A stretch of 14,588 nt of DNA from Candidatus Thorarchaeota archaeon (lineage in GTDB: Archaea > Asgardarchaeota > Thorarchaeia > Thorarchaeales > Thorarchaeaceae), in the NCBI GenBank assembly GCA_030638785.1, contig DAOWDY010000052.1, forward strand, positions 1-14,588, in the 5' to 3' direction. The notes under the pieces were generated by a model, which worked only from the letters and a program-made list of their open reading frames with translations, made no database searches and was not told where the DNA came from. The translations under genes and the position numbers were made by a program. Below, one piece after another: positions 5,727-13,207 of the stretch (its first letter is position 1; every line of letters begins with the position of its first letter).

Positions 5727-6977
5727 GTGCCCGTTTATGGAATTGCAATCGATATTGGTACTACTACCGTTTCACTGAGTCTACTCGATATTGAAAGGAA
5801 ACTAAAGGTTGGATCCTCATCATTTGACAATCCTCAGGCTAAATATGGTGAGGATGTCATCACAAGAATTCAGCATCAATCTAACCGTCGTGAGATGACC
5901 GATCTCTCACTCATGATTAGAAATGTAATTTCATTGAAAGTATCAGAAATGCTCTCCCAAAACAATGTTGAAGAGAGAAAGGTGTCAGATGTTGTTATCG
6001 TAGGAAACACTCCTATGCATCATCTCTTCTTCGACCTACCTACTGGCTCTCTTTTGGAGGAACCCTTCAGGGCAGACAATCTGGAATCAATTGAAACAGC
6101 TGCAGAAGACGTTGGACTTGATTTACCTCAGGCATCTTGTTATGCTCCACCCCTCATCAAATCATTCGTAGGATCTGACGCACTCGCGGTAATTCTCGGA
6201 TTTGGTATTGCATTTGATGTTTATCCTTCCCTTGCTCTTGATATTGGTACAAATTCGGAAATCATCGTACAGTACCATAGTAAGCTGTGGGTTGCATCTG
6301 CAGCATCAGGCCCAGCGTTCGAAGGTATGGCCCTAGCCTGTGGTGTAAGAGCTCTCGACGGAGCTATTGATAGAATTGAATTCGATGTTGACTCCAAGAA
6401 TTTTAACATGCGAACAATTGGAAAAACAATGCCCCTTGGTATATGTGGCGTAGGTTCAATTTCTGCACTTCATTCTCTAAGACGTATGGGATTGATAACA
6501 AAAGAGGGTTCCATTGAAAGATCTTCACAATCTGACAGGCTATATCAACGAGACTCAGTTTACGGTATCCTACTAGTAGATGCAAATGATACCGCAGATG
6601 GTTTTCATATTTATCTCAACCAAATGGATATCAGAATGCTTCAGCAATCCAAAGCTGCAATCCGAACAGTAACTGAGCTCCTGCTATTGGAATCAGGCTG
6701 CAACTCAAGTGAAATACAAAATCTCTACATAACCGGCGCGTTTGGCAATGGGTTGGATATTCATTCTGCCACGGGCATTGATCTACTTCCACAACTTCCC
6801 AATCTTGTTAATACAAATCAGAAACTGGGTGGTGCCCTCCAAGGGGCAGAACTACTTGTTTGGAGTAAAGATGCTCGATCCAGGGTTGACGAAATCTACC
6901 AATCTATCGAGTATGTCGATATGATGAATCATCCAAACTACGGTGAACTTCATTCAAAATTCTCATTCTTCCCATAG
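5727..6977 (+). CDS. RACo/RamA-like ASKHA ATPase (DUF4445), lacking Fe-S domains; putative corrinoid protein reactivator
   Basis: 416 residues of the actin-like ATPase domain found in RACo and RamA, which drive ATP-dependent reduction of Co(II) to Co(I) in corrinoid methyltransferases. Phosphate-1 loop IAIDIGTTTVSLSLLD (6-21); conserved VGNTPMHHLFFDLP (92-105); second phosphate loop ALDIGTNSEIIV (170-181); ASGPAFEG (193-200); ICGVGSISAL (239-248); QMDIRMLQQSKAAIR (299-313); TGAFGNGLDIHSATGIDLLP (336-355); typical C-terminal FFP. RACo has an N-terminal [2Fe-2S] domain and RamA a C-terminal bis-[4Fe-4S] domain. Here the protein starts directly at the ATPase fold and stops at its end, and its four cysteines (138, 205, 240, 325) are scattered. 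A separate electron donor is therefore implied. GTG start with AGGAAG eight bases upstream, 38 bp after the stress-protein gene. The family is clear, the corrinoid role inferred. Confidence 0.88.
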   Translation: MPVYGIAIDIGTTTVSLSLLDIERKLKVGSSSFDNPQAKYGEDVITRIQHQSNRREMTDLSLMIRNVISLKVSEMLSQNNVEERKVSDVVIVGNTPMHHLFFDLPTGSLLEEPFRADNLESIETAAEDVGLDLPQASCYAPPLIKSFVGSDALAVILGFGIAFDVYPSLALDIGTNSEIIVQYHSKLWVASAASGPAFEGMALACGVRALDGAIDRIEFDVDSKNFNMRTIGKTMPLGICGVGSISALHSLRRMGLITKEGSIERSSQSDRLYQRDSVYGILLVDANDTADGFHIYLNQMDIRMLQQSKAAIRTVTELLLLESGCNSSEIQNLYITGAFGNGLDIHSATGIDLLPQLPNLVNTNQKLGGALQGAELLVWSKDARSRVDEIYQSIEYVDMMNHPNYGELHSKFSFFP

Positions 6978-6980
6978 CCA

Positions 6981-7463
6981 TCAACGAATGAATTTCAGGC
7001 TGTCGAAACTCTCTCCCTCTCTTCTCCTTGAAGATGAAAGAGGTCTACCATCCTCTGAACGAACGCGCGGAATTACTAATATATGGAATCTAGTGAGCCC
7101 ATTCTTTGCTCTCAGTTCATTGATAGCAAATGCATTGTTGACTACAGACAATTCATCCGAGATGATAAGGGCATCAAGATCGCGCATCTTATCTGCTCCT
7201 CCCTCTTTAGTTTCTATTGGGAAGATTTGACATCTATCAGAGGTGTTCTCCTCTTGGAAAAAATTGACAAGCGCTTGGTGTCTTTCCTCGAATGACTGAA
7301 CCTTCTCCTTGTTCTTCTTATGTGCAAGTAACTTGTCACTAGTGAGACCAATACCTACTTGCTCTCCAAGTTTCATAGCTGTTCTAAGGAGGTACTTGTG
7401 TCCTTCATGAAGGTGATCAAACGTTCCAGCGAAGACCACCTTCTTGTAGAGCCAGCCACTCAT
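6981..7463 (-). CDS. coaD: Phosphopantetheine adenylyltransferase, archaeal type
   Basis: Transfers AMP from ATP to 4'-phosphopantetheine, giving dephospho-CoA in the cytosol. 160 residues, a single nucleotidyltransferase Rossmann domain. N-terminal GTFDHLHEGH (13-22) holds Thr14 and the HxGH-type motif His19-His22. The C-terminal ATP-binding motif is LSSSRRREGE (142-151), equivalent to ISSTxxR in bacteria. The middle stretch ISDELSVVNNAFAINELR (101-118) is typical of the archaeal/eukaryal PPAT group, which is only distantly related to bacterial CoaD. The ATG at 7463 lies nine bases after the peptidase stop codon, with only a weak GGCTGAG purine stretch before it. It is therefore probably translated from a peptidase-adenylyltransferase transcript. 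Its 3' end converges on the ASKHA gene with 3 bp between stop codons. Some archaeal annotations use other symbols. Confidence 0.93.
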   Translation of the reverse strand: MSGWLYKKVVFAGTFDHLHEGHKYLLRTAMKLGEQVGIGLTSDKLLAHKKNKEKVQSFEERHQALVNFFQEENTSDRCQIFPIETKEGGADKMRDLDALIISDELSVVNNAFAINELRAKNGLTRFHILVIPRVRSEDGRPLSSSRRREGESFDSLKFIR

Positions 7464-7472
7464 TCTCAGCCA

Positions 7473-9473
7473 TCACTCTTCTTTGATTTTGAAAACTCCT
7501 AATTCTTCTAGGTCTTTTACGGTATCTTCAAGGATACTCATATCGATCTTTCCAAACTGGAAACAAGATCTGTCCCACACATCGTCTAGACGAATCCATT
7601 CATTGCTAAGGTTTAGGAGTTCATCAATCCGACGAAGGATTTGAAGGTCTGGCTGATCGTCGAATAGCAGTATATACTTGGCTCGTTTCTCAGGACCGAA
7701 TTTGGAAAATATCCCTGGAGGTAAAGCATACTTGAGATTCCTCTTGATCTGAATATTGCTTTCAAATACTTTTAGGTCGAATTGCCCGTCTTCTTTTGCT
7801 TCTAGTCCTACCTCTGCACAGGCACCAAGGTATGCCTTTCTTGCAATTACCATTTCTGTGGTGTAAATCATTTCGAGGCTTGTCTTAAGCGCCTCATTGA
7901 TTTCCTTCTGTTCTGAAATTAGGTGCCATTCTTCCTCAGCCTTCTCTAGGGTGGCTATTCCCAATTCTTTTGCATAACCCAACCACTTCATCAACCGTGG
8001 ATACACTTTCTCAGGATTATCCAAGCATCTTCCTAGTTCAGTGACCCCCTCAATTGTGACTTTTTGCATTAGATCCACTGCTTCATTACGGACGATTGCC
8101 AAGAGTCTCTCCTTGCATGTGTATCTCGGATGTGCAAGGGTTAGTGTTGCTAAGACAAGGAATCTGGATGCCCTGGCCATCTGTCCAACATCTATCTTGT
8201 CTGGAGTGTCTGCTGAGGTGTGATAGAATTTATCTGGGTACTGATTAAGCATTACTGCGGGAATTGACACTGTACTATCAGTGAACATGAAATGGTCACT
8301 CCCCGGTGCATATGGACGATATTGCCACCTGAATGGTGCAAGAGATCCGCCTTTAGATGGATCATGCTTCCGATCTCCTTCAATACATAACCAATGAGAT
8401 GCCACGTTATTTAGAGTACTTGGTAGTGAGAATGGTGTTCGGAATAGGTTCAATATTGAGCCTGACAAACATGGATTAGCTCCCACCATATCTGCATTGA
8501 TTACGAATTTACATCGACTGAGAGCATCCTTCTCATTGTCAATGTATTCAATCATTCCATACCACTCTGGCATCCAAATGAACCGGATTGAGTAATCAGG
8601 TTGCTCAATCTTTCCCTCTTTGATAAGTTGGCTTAGAACTCTGAGAGTTTCAACTAATGCCGCACTTCCTGAGGCATTGTCGTTCGCCCCTGGATGGGGA
8701 TGACAAATGTGTGCAACAAGCCACACCTCCTTGGTCTTGTCTTTTCCTTCCAATAAAGCTGAGAGCACTCCTTGCTTACCTTCTCCAAGTGATGCTTTCA
8801 CCTTGGCCTTAACTTTGACAGCCTTACCATCATCCAGCCAATTCTTCAATTTGAGACCATCTGCTTGAGTCAGGGCGAATCCGAATGTGGTTGCATCTTT
8901 CTCTCCCTGCTCGGACCAGATTCCTTCATATCGGCGAAGAGTGGGTATCTCTTCATTACCTGATGGTGGTACATACGTAAGCACTCCAATCGCGCCTCTT
9001 TCAACACATGCAACCTTATGGACAGCAGAAGCCTTTGATGTTGTAAGAACGATCTTATCCTTGACTTCCTTTCCTTCATAATGCTCAGCTAGCATACCCT
9101 TGCCAACGGATACAACTTCTGCTTCAACATTTGCAGTGGTTGAAAACGCTACGAGTGAGATTGGCTCACTTGCAAAGTCCGCAAGTGTTTTCTTCTCAGG
9201 CTCAACGAGTTCGAGTTTCCCTGTCTTGGGAGTCCATCCGTATAGATTCTCCCACTTTCCTATAGCCCCTTCACCCTTTGCAACATATTCGTGCAATTTG
9301 GTCTTGGCCTTGGAAACTTTCTCTATCTCAGTCTTTACATACTTTAGCGAGTCCATGAGTCCTGGACTAGCTTGTATTCTATGAAATTGAGAAATTCCCA
9401 TAACATAATCTAGAGCCTTAATACCGGATACTGTATCTACAACAGCCTCTACCATTTCATCAGGCAGTAACAT
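7473..9473 (-). CDS. M28-family (DUF4910-like) metallo-aminopeptidase with PA-like and winged-helix domains
   Basis: Likely zinc aminopeptidase, 666 residues from the ATG at 9473. A TTG at 9509 would add 12 residues, but conserved sequence starts at the ATG. A helical N-terminus precedes a PA-like beta domain (about 100-230, e.g. GKEVKDKIVLTTSKASAVHK). The M28 core (about 235-445) has VAHICHPHPGANDNASGSAA (253-272) with metal ligands His255 and Asp265, MPEWYGMIEY (301-310) with Glu303, NADMVG (326-331) with Asp328, and YHTSADTPDKID (417-428) with His418. Where ordinary M28 enzymes have Glu-Glu, this has Glu303-Trp304. DUF4910 proteins also keep only one Glu (PET), so it fits that branch. About 220 helical residues follow, ending in a winged-helix-like segment (about 600-666). 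No signal peptide is visible, so it is cytosolic. The adenylyltransferase gene follows after 9 bp. Substrate unknown. Confidence 0.88.
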   Translation of the reverse strand: MLLPDEMVEAVVDTVSGIKALDYVMGISQFHRIQASPGLMDSLKYVKTEIEKVSKAKTKLHEYVAKGEGAIGKWENLYGWTPKTGKLELVEPEKKTLADFASEPISLVAFSTTANVEAEVVSVGKGMLAEHYEGKEVKDKIVLTTSKASAVHKVACVERGAIGVLTYVPPSGNEEIPTLRRYEGIWSEQGEKDATTFGFALTQADGLKLKNWLDDGKAVKVKAKVKASLGEGKQGVLSALLEGKDKTKEVWLVAHICHPHPGANDNASGSAALVETLRVLSQLIKEGKIEQPDYSIRFIWMPEWYGMIEYIDNEKDALSRCKFVINADMVGANPCLSGSILNLFRTPFSLPSTLNNVASHWLCIEGDRKHDPSKGGSLAPFRWQYRPYAPGSDHFMFTDSTVSIPAVMLNQYPDKFYHTSADTPDKIDVGQMARASRFLVLATLTLAHPRYTCKERLLAIVRNEAVDLMQKVTIEGVTELGRCLDNPEKVYPRLMKWLGYAKELGIATLEKAEEEWHLISEQKEINEALKTSLEMIYTTEMVIARKAYLGACAEVGLEAKEDGQFDLKVFESNIQIKRNLKYALPPGIFSKFGPEKRAKYILLFDDQPDLQILRRIDELLNLSNEWIRLDDVWDRSCFQFGKIDMSILEDTVKDLEELGVFKIKEE

Positions 9474-9510
9474 TTGTTTGCACCAGACGATTTGGGTGCA
9501 ATACCACAAT

Positions 9511-9525
9511 AAGTACTATACTGCT
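9511..9525 (-). promoter_or_regulatory. Candidate promoter of the peptidase-adenylyltransferase unit
   Basis: Read on the minus strand, this stretch contains AGTATAGTACTTATT, about 38-52 bp before the ATG at 9473. That would put transcription start near 9490 with a leader of about 15-20 nt. The T-rich terminator tract just upstream (9541-9560) also contains TATTTTAAA, which could be an alternative TATA element with a longer leader. The choice cannot be made by eye. Confidence 0.35.
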
Positions 9526-9540
9526 AATGCCACTTTCAGT

Positions 9541-9594
9541 TTAAAATAAAAAAATAAACCAATCCCAGTTCAGGCAAAGAGTCGGAACTGGGAT
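9541..9594 (-). terminator. Intrinsic-type terminator after the ferritin gene
   Basis: Eleven bases past the ferritin stop, on the minus strand, the arms ATCCCAGTTC and GAACTGGGAT (plus-strand 9585-9594 and 9562-9571) pair perfectly over 10 bp around a 13-nt loop. After four bases follows a T-rich tract (9541-9557 read on minus) with a run of seven T. Archaeal termination needs mainly the T-tract; the hairpin would add efficiency or protect the 3' end. It insulates the downstream peptidase gene on the same strand. Confidence 0.8.
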
Positions 9595-9604
9595 AGACTA
9601 GTGA

Positions 9605-10132
9605 TTATGGGGCTGTAGAATCTGTTGGAGGAGCTGCTGCTGCTGGCCGTGCACCAAGTTCTCTATCCAGCATTAGAAGGGCATGAACATTATCCCCAAT
9701 CATCTTGAGGTTATCACGAATCTCGCTGGTATTCTTCTCTTCTTCAACTTGCTCATCATAGAACCACTCAAGCATTCCTTTAGCTGCGCGGTCACCTTGG
9801 CTATCTGCGAGATCTCCAATCTTGTATATTCTTGCAGTCACAATCTTCTCATGCTCATAAGCAGTTTCAAACACATCTAAAGCTGAAGACCATTCGGTTT
9901 CTGGTCCCTTTATCGCTTTCATAAGGACCCGTCCTCCTCGTTCAGTAATATGTCTGTAGAATCTCATCGCATGAGCATATTCCTCATCGACTTGCACTTC
10001 CATCCAATGTGCCATACCTGGTAGGTTTTTCTGTTCAAACCAAGCTGCCATGGACAAATAGATGTAGGCACTATAGAGCTCGAAATTTATTTGGTCGTTA
10101 ATTGAATCTGATAGTTCTTGACTGATTTCCAT
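9605..10132 (-). CDS. ftnA: Ferritin, FtnA-like, iron storage
   Basis: Oxidises Fe(II) and stores iron inside a 24-subunit cytosolic shell. 175 residues forming the four-helix ferritin fold. All ferroxidase residues match E. coli FtnA shifted by one: Glu18, Glu51, His54, Glu95, Gln128 and Glu131. The third-site residues Glu50, Glu127, Glu130 and the functional tyrosine Tyr25 are also present. There is no haem-binding methionine typical of bacterioferritin at the usual place. The C-terminus carries an unusual Ala/Pro-rich tail, RPAAAAPPTDSTAP (162-175), beyond the fifth helix. The ATG at 10132 is preceded by AGGTGA six bases upstream on the minus strand, one of the best ribosome-binding sites here; a second ATG at 10137 is out of frame. 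It has its own promoter and terminator, so it is monocistronic. Likely metal- or redox-responsive, though that is inferred. Confidence 0.96.
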   Translation of the reverse strand: MEISQELSDSINDQINFELYSAYIYLSMAAWFEQKNLPGMAHWMEVQVDEEYAHAMRFYRHITERGGRVLMKAIKGPETEWSSALDVFETAYEHEKIVTARIYKIGDLADSQGDRAAKGMLEWFYDEQVEEEKNTSEIRDNLKMIGDNVHALLMLDRELGARPAAAAPPTDSTAP

Positions 10133-10154
10133 TCCATCTCACCTGAGACTTCCT

Positions 10155-10176
10155 ACACTTCACAATAATTAAGTGT
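10155..10176 (-). promoter_or_regulatory. Ferritin promoter region with inverted repeat ACACTT-N10-AAGTGT
   Basis: Twenty-three to forty-four bases before the ferritin ATG, ACACTT (10155-10160) and AAGTGT (10171-10176) form a perfect 6-bp inverted repeat around the AT-rich core CACAATAATT. On the minus strand the core reads AATTATTGTG and could be the TATA element, giving a transcription start around 10140 just ahead of the Shine-Dalgarno. An inverted repeat straddling a TATA element is a typical repressor operator. The sequence does not match known Fur or DtxR boxes. Confidence 0.4.
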
Positions 10177-10218
10177 TGAATATTAACCGTTTCGGTCTGG
10201 TATTGAATTTTGTAATCA

Positions 10219-10284
10219 TTTACTAAGTCCTACGAACCTTTTTTACTAACAAACAGAACATAGAAAGTTCAGCAGGGACCGGAG
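10219..10284 (+). promoter_or_regulatory. Upstream region of the large membrane protein: TTTACTAA repeats and ribosome-binding site
   Basis: TTTACTAA occurs twice in direct orientation (10219-10226 and 10242-10249), 23 bp apart, about two helical turns. The T-rich lead-in to the second copy (10239-10244) is the only TATA-like candidate at a suitable distance; it would start transcription near 10270. GGAG at 10281-10284 sits nine bases before the ATG at 10294. The TATA assignment is weak. Confidence 0.3.
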
Positions 10285-10293
10285 AGTTAGCAA

Positions 10294-13098
10294 ATGGCCG
10301 AGCTCACGCTATTCACAATCATTATTGAATTACTTCCCCCACTGATAATTACTCTCATATACACGCTTCTCTTTGGGGAGAAGAGAAATCAATACATCGA
10401 AGCCTTCATCGGACTGATGTATATTAACAGTATACTGTTCTTTCTGTTTAATAGTTGGTACTTGGATCCTTACGTAACATCAGGTTTCCAAGATTCTGTT
10501 TTTGGTTCTGATTTGTTCTTCGTGATATTTACGAACTTCATGTTCCATATTGGGTATTCGCTACAGACTTTCTTTGTCTGGATTATGGTATCCTTTGTTG
10601 CTGTTCTCTTTGGACAACTCGTTATAATGCTAAAACTGGCGTTGCAAGATCCACTAAAGATGAAGTTTAGCAACTTGATTAAGCGAATAACCAAAAAGGA
10701 ACCAGTATCTGATGGTTATTCAGGCCTTCGTGACAGATTGGATAACATCAAATTTGAAGGTGTTGAACCACAACCACTCAATCCTGAAGTGGTACGCAAA
10801 GCTTGGAACGAATCATGGAGGGACTATCTCCTTATCGGACTTGTCACCATTGTACCATCAATTGGCCTTTACATGGATGTATCCGTGAACCCCTATGCAT
10901 ATGGCATTCTTGTATTCCTCACTTGGATTTACAGATTTGGTTATCCTGCATCGAACAGAATTGCTAAAGGCGCTGGAACAATGCTTGGAAATCGAGATAT
11001 TGGTTCTGAGATGATGCGAGGAGTTCTAGGTTGGTTCTTTAGACTCAACATTCTTCTATCAATTCTAACCATTGGTATTGATTTCAGCGGTGCATTTTTT
11101 GCAGGAACCGTTTCTGTTCTAGTTAACCAGTATCTAATTGGATTGGTTATTGCCTTTGTACCAATTCTCTATGCGATTCTATTATTACCACTGGCTGAAG
11201 ATTTTTCTGTAGTTCTTTACAAACGAGTCTTTGAGAAAGTTTCAAGTCCAAAGAAATCCTTGCGTGGAACTAACTGGAAGAACGCTTTCAAGAATCTAGG
11301 TGCTAGCATTGTTTCTTCAGGATTGGTTATTGGAGCATTTGTCGGAAGCGTCCTTGCTGTAACTGTGAACTTTGCAGTAACACATGGCATGGGTTTCAGC
11401 CCCTTCCCTGGTCAAATTGATTCTACTGTAGCTTCATGGATATTCAATGCCCCCAATAATGGAGCTCTCATTTCCCCAATCGTTTGGTCATTGATGATGC
11501 TCCTCATACCATTAGGTATGATGCTTTTCTTAGGTGTGCTAGGAAGCTACCTAAGGCAACGTGTGAAGGGAGGAGTGGAAGGATTCTCGTTCATTTCTGG
11601 AGCAATCGTTTCCATCGCTGTCTGGTTCCTGTTGCCAGGACGAGATTACATCATGGGTCTTATTCCAACGCCGGTTAGATTTGGTGGTGCATTCTTCCAT
11701 TATCTGAGACCAATTCTGACGCCCCCTTCAGGGGATATTCTAATGCGAATCATCTATACCTTCGTGTTTGAATTGGGAGTATTTGTTTCTGTAGTCCTGT
11801 TCATACAATACTACTTCCATTTCAAGAATACTTGGGAAGAAGAGATTGGCGTAGAAGCAGCACCACTAGTTGCAGTAACTAGTCGGGATATCAGAGATAC
11901 CGTGGGACTATTTGTAGCAGGAATAGTTGGTTCGGTTGTGGGTGTCGTGATTCTGTCCCTCTTCATCGATCCATTCAATCTATTTTGGACAATCTTTAAC
12001 CTCATTGCAGAGATTGGTAATCCCGATGGACTTGAGTTAGTTCTTGCTAGTAATGTCAGCTATTTTGCCATAGTTGCGGAACACAACATCATTCGGACAT
12101 TCCTCATGCTTGTTGCAGGACCATTGTTTTGGATGTTAGTCCTTTGGTTTGTTGCAGTTCAGAAGAAATCAAAGAGCGATAAGATGATTGGATGGGTGGC
12201 AATACTTTGCACCTTAGTTGTTGGGGCCGCATCATTCATCTGGACTTTCCTAGATATGCAGGCTGGAGTCTTCATCCCTGCAAATGAGTTCATTGATCCA
12301 TCTTGGCCATGGACGTATGCAGCACAACTAGGCCTACGAGCAGCTATTCTCTATGGGATTCTATTCGGACTGTATCTTCTGATATTTGCTGCGAATAAGC
12401 TGGGACGTGGTTCTGCAGGAGGGTGGTGGTTACCACCATTAATGACATTCTTTGCAATAGAATACTTCATCTATGATGACCAGTTCACTATAATTGCCAT
12501 TGTCATCCTACCTATGATTTTAGCCATTTTCTACAAGCTGTTCTGGGGCGGAAAAGAAGTATCTGCTGATGAAGAGCCACAACCTTCTGTGGTTGAAGTT
12601 AGAGCTGAAGAATCCGAAGATGGTTCTGAGTGGTCGAATTCTTCTGATTTAGAGAGATCATCTAATAATCAGGGTTATTCCAAATCAACTCCAAGGAAAC
12701 AAGAGGACTTCCTCCTGATCTATATCAGGATGGGACTTATCTCATTGGCTGTGGCAGAGATTCTGTCAACTGCACTTTGGGTAGCAGGGATTGGTACGGT
12801 CATCGCAATGACTGGCGGTAACGCGCTTCTCTATGTGATCGAGCTACTACCACATGGTCTTATTGAAATCCCAACATTCCTATTCGCTGCAGCGGCTTCG
12901 CTCAGGATTGCTCGGGACATGGATAACACTATAATCTCAGAGGATTGGGATAATCTCACACAGAAGACCAAGTCACTTCTAACTGATAGGAGAATTTGGA
13001 GAACTTTTGTTGTCGTGATGTTCTTCCTTCTAATTGCAGCTTTGATTGAGGAACATATCACATGGATCATCGTTGCGATGTTTAACATGTTCATCTAA
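10294..13098 (+). CDS. Large polytopic membrane protein with C-terminal SpoIIM-like domain
   Basis: 934 residues with roughly 16-19 hydrophobic segments. Approximate positions: 7-27, 37-55, 72-112, 178-218, 248-300, 335-360, 392-418, 430-448, 484-506, 536-557, 590-620, 632-652, 678-700, 711-747, 808-838, 843-870 and 901-933. A cytosolic-looking loop at 115-175 and an acidic, Ser/Asn-rich linker at 753-803 interrupt them. After the linker, LLPHGLIEIPTFLFAAAASLRIA (851-873) carries the PHGxxEIP core of the SpoIIM/DUF95 family, so residues 805-934 look like a SpoIIM-type module attached to an unrelated 750-residue membrane region. I do not recognise the N-terminal part: there is no nucleotide-binding motif, glycosyltransferase DXD or obvious transporter signature. 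It is monocistronic, with GGAG nine bases before the ATG and a strong terminator. An exported protein gene lies downstream on the same strand. Function unknown. Confidence 0.88.
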   Translation: MAELTLFTIIIELLPPLIITLIYTLLFGEKRNQYIEAFIGLMYINSILFFLFNSWYLDPYVTSGFQDSVFGSDLFFVIFTNFMFHIGYSLQTFFVWIMVSFVAVLFGQLVIMLKLALQDPLKMKFSNLIKRITKKEPVSDGYSGLRDRLDNIKFEGVEPQPLNPEVVRKAWNESWRDYLLIGLVTIVPSIGLYMDVSVNPYAYGILVFLTWIYRFGYPASNRIAKGAGTMLGNRDIGSEMMRGVLGWFFRLNILLSILTIGIDFSGAFFAGTVSVLVNQYLIGLVIAFVPILYAILLLPLAEDFSVVLYKRVFEKVSSPKKSLRGTNWKNAFKNLGASIVSSGLVIGAFVGSVLAVTVNFAVTHGMGFSPFPGQIDSTVASWIFNAPNNGALISPIVWSLMMLLIPLGMMLFLGVLGSYLRQRVKGGVEGFSFISGAIVSIAVWFLLPGRDYIMGLIPTPVRFGGAFFHYLRPILTPPSGDILMRIIYTFVFELGVFVSVVLFIQYYFHFKNTWEEEIGVEAAPLVAVTSRDIRDTVGLFVAGIVGSVVGVVILSLFIDPFNLFWTIFNLIAEIGNPDGLELVLASNVSYFAIVAEHNIIRTFLMLVAGPLFWMLVLWFVAVQKKSKSDKMIGWVAILCTLVVGAASFIWTFLDMQAGVFIPANEFIDPSWPWTYAAQLGLRAAILYGILFGLYLLIFAANKLGRGSAGGWWLPPLMTFFAIEYFIYDDQFTIIAIVILPMILAIFYKLFWGGKEVSADEEPQPSVVEVRAEESEDGSEWSNSSDLERSSNNQGYSKSTPRKQEDFLLIYIRMGLISLAVAEILSTALWVAGIGTVIAMTGGNALLYVIELLPHGLIEIPTFLFAAAASLRIARDMDNTIISEDWDNLTQKTKSLLTDRRIWRTFVVVMFFLLIAALIEEHITWIIVAMFNMFI

Positions 13099-13106
13099 TG
13101 AAATGA

Positions 13107-13138
13107 GACACGACCACTGGGTCGTGTCCCTCCTTTTT
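13107..13138 (+). terminator. Hairpin plus T-tract terminator of the large membrane protein gene
   Basis: Eight bases after the stop codon, GACACGACC (13107-13115) and GGTCGTGTC (13120-13128) form a perfect 9-bp GC-rich stem with the four-base loop ACTG. CCTCC and a run of five T (13134-13138), then CTTTCT, follow. The architecture is like a bacterial rho-independent terminator. Confidence 0.8.
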
Positions 13139-13207
13139 CTTTCTAGGATGCGCAATTTCGTAAAATAATGTTTGGTATGTCCACCAATATCTTATATTAT
13201 AACAATT

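Noticed and set aside
9474..9509. TTG start at 9509 for the peptidase
   Set aside because: Adds a Cys/Trp-rich stretch with no ribosome-binding site and overlaps the likely promoter; the ATG at 9473 fits the family's N-terminus better.
9605..9655. Ferritin tail as an encapsulin cargo-loading peptide
   Set aside because: The tail is Ala/Pro-rich and lacks the SLxIGSLKG-type motif; there is no encapsulin gene nearby and the protein is a full-length classical ferritin.
10155..10176. Fur or DtxR box before ferritin
   Set aside because: The inverted repeat does not match the GATAATGATAATCATTATC-type Fur or the TTAGGTTAGCCTAACC-type DtxR consensus.
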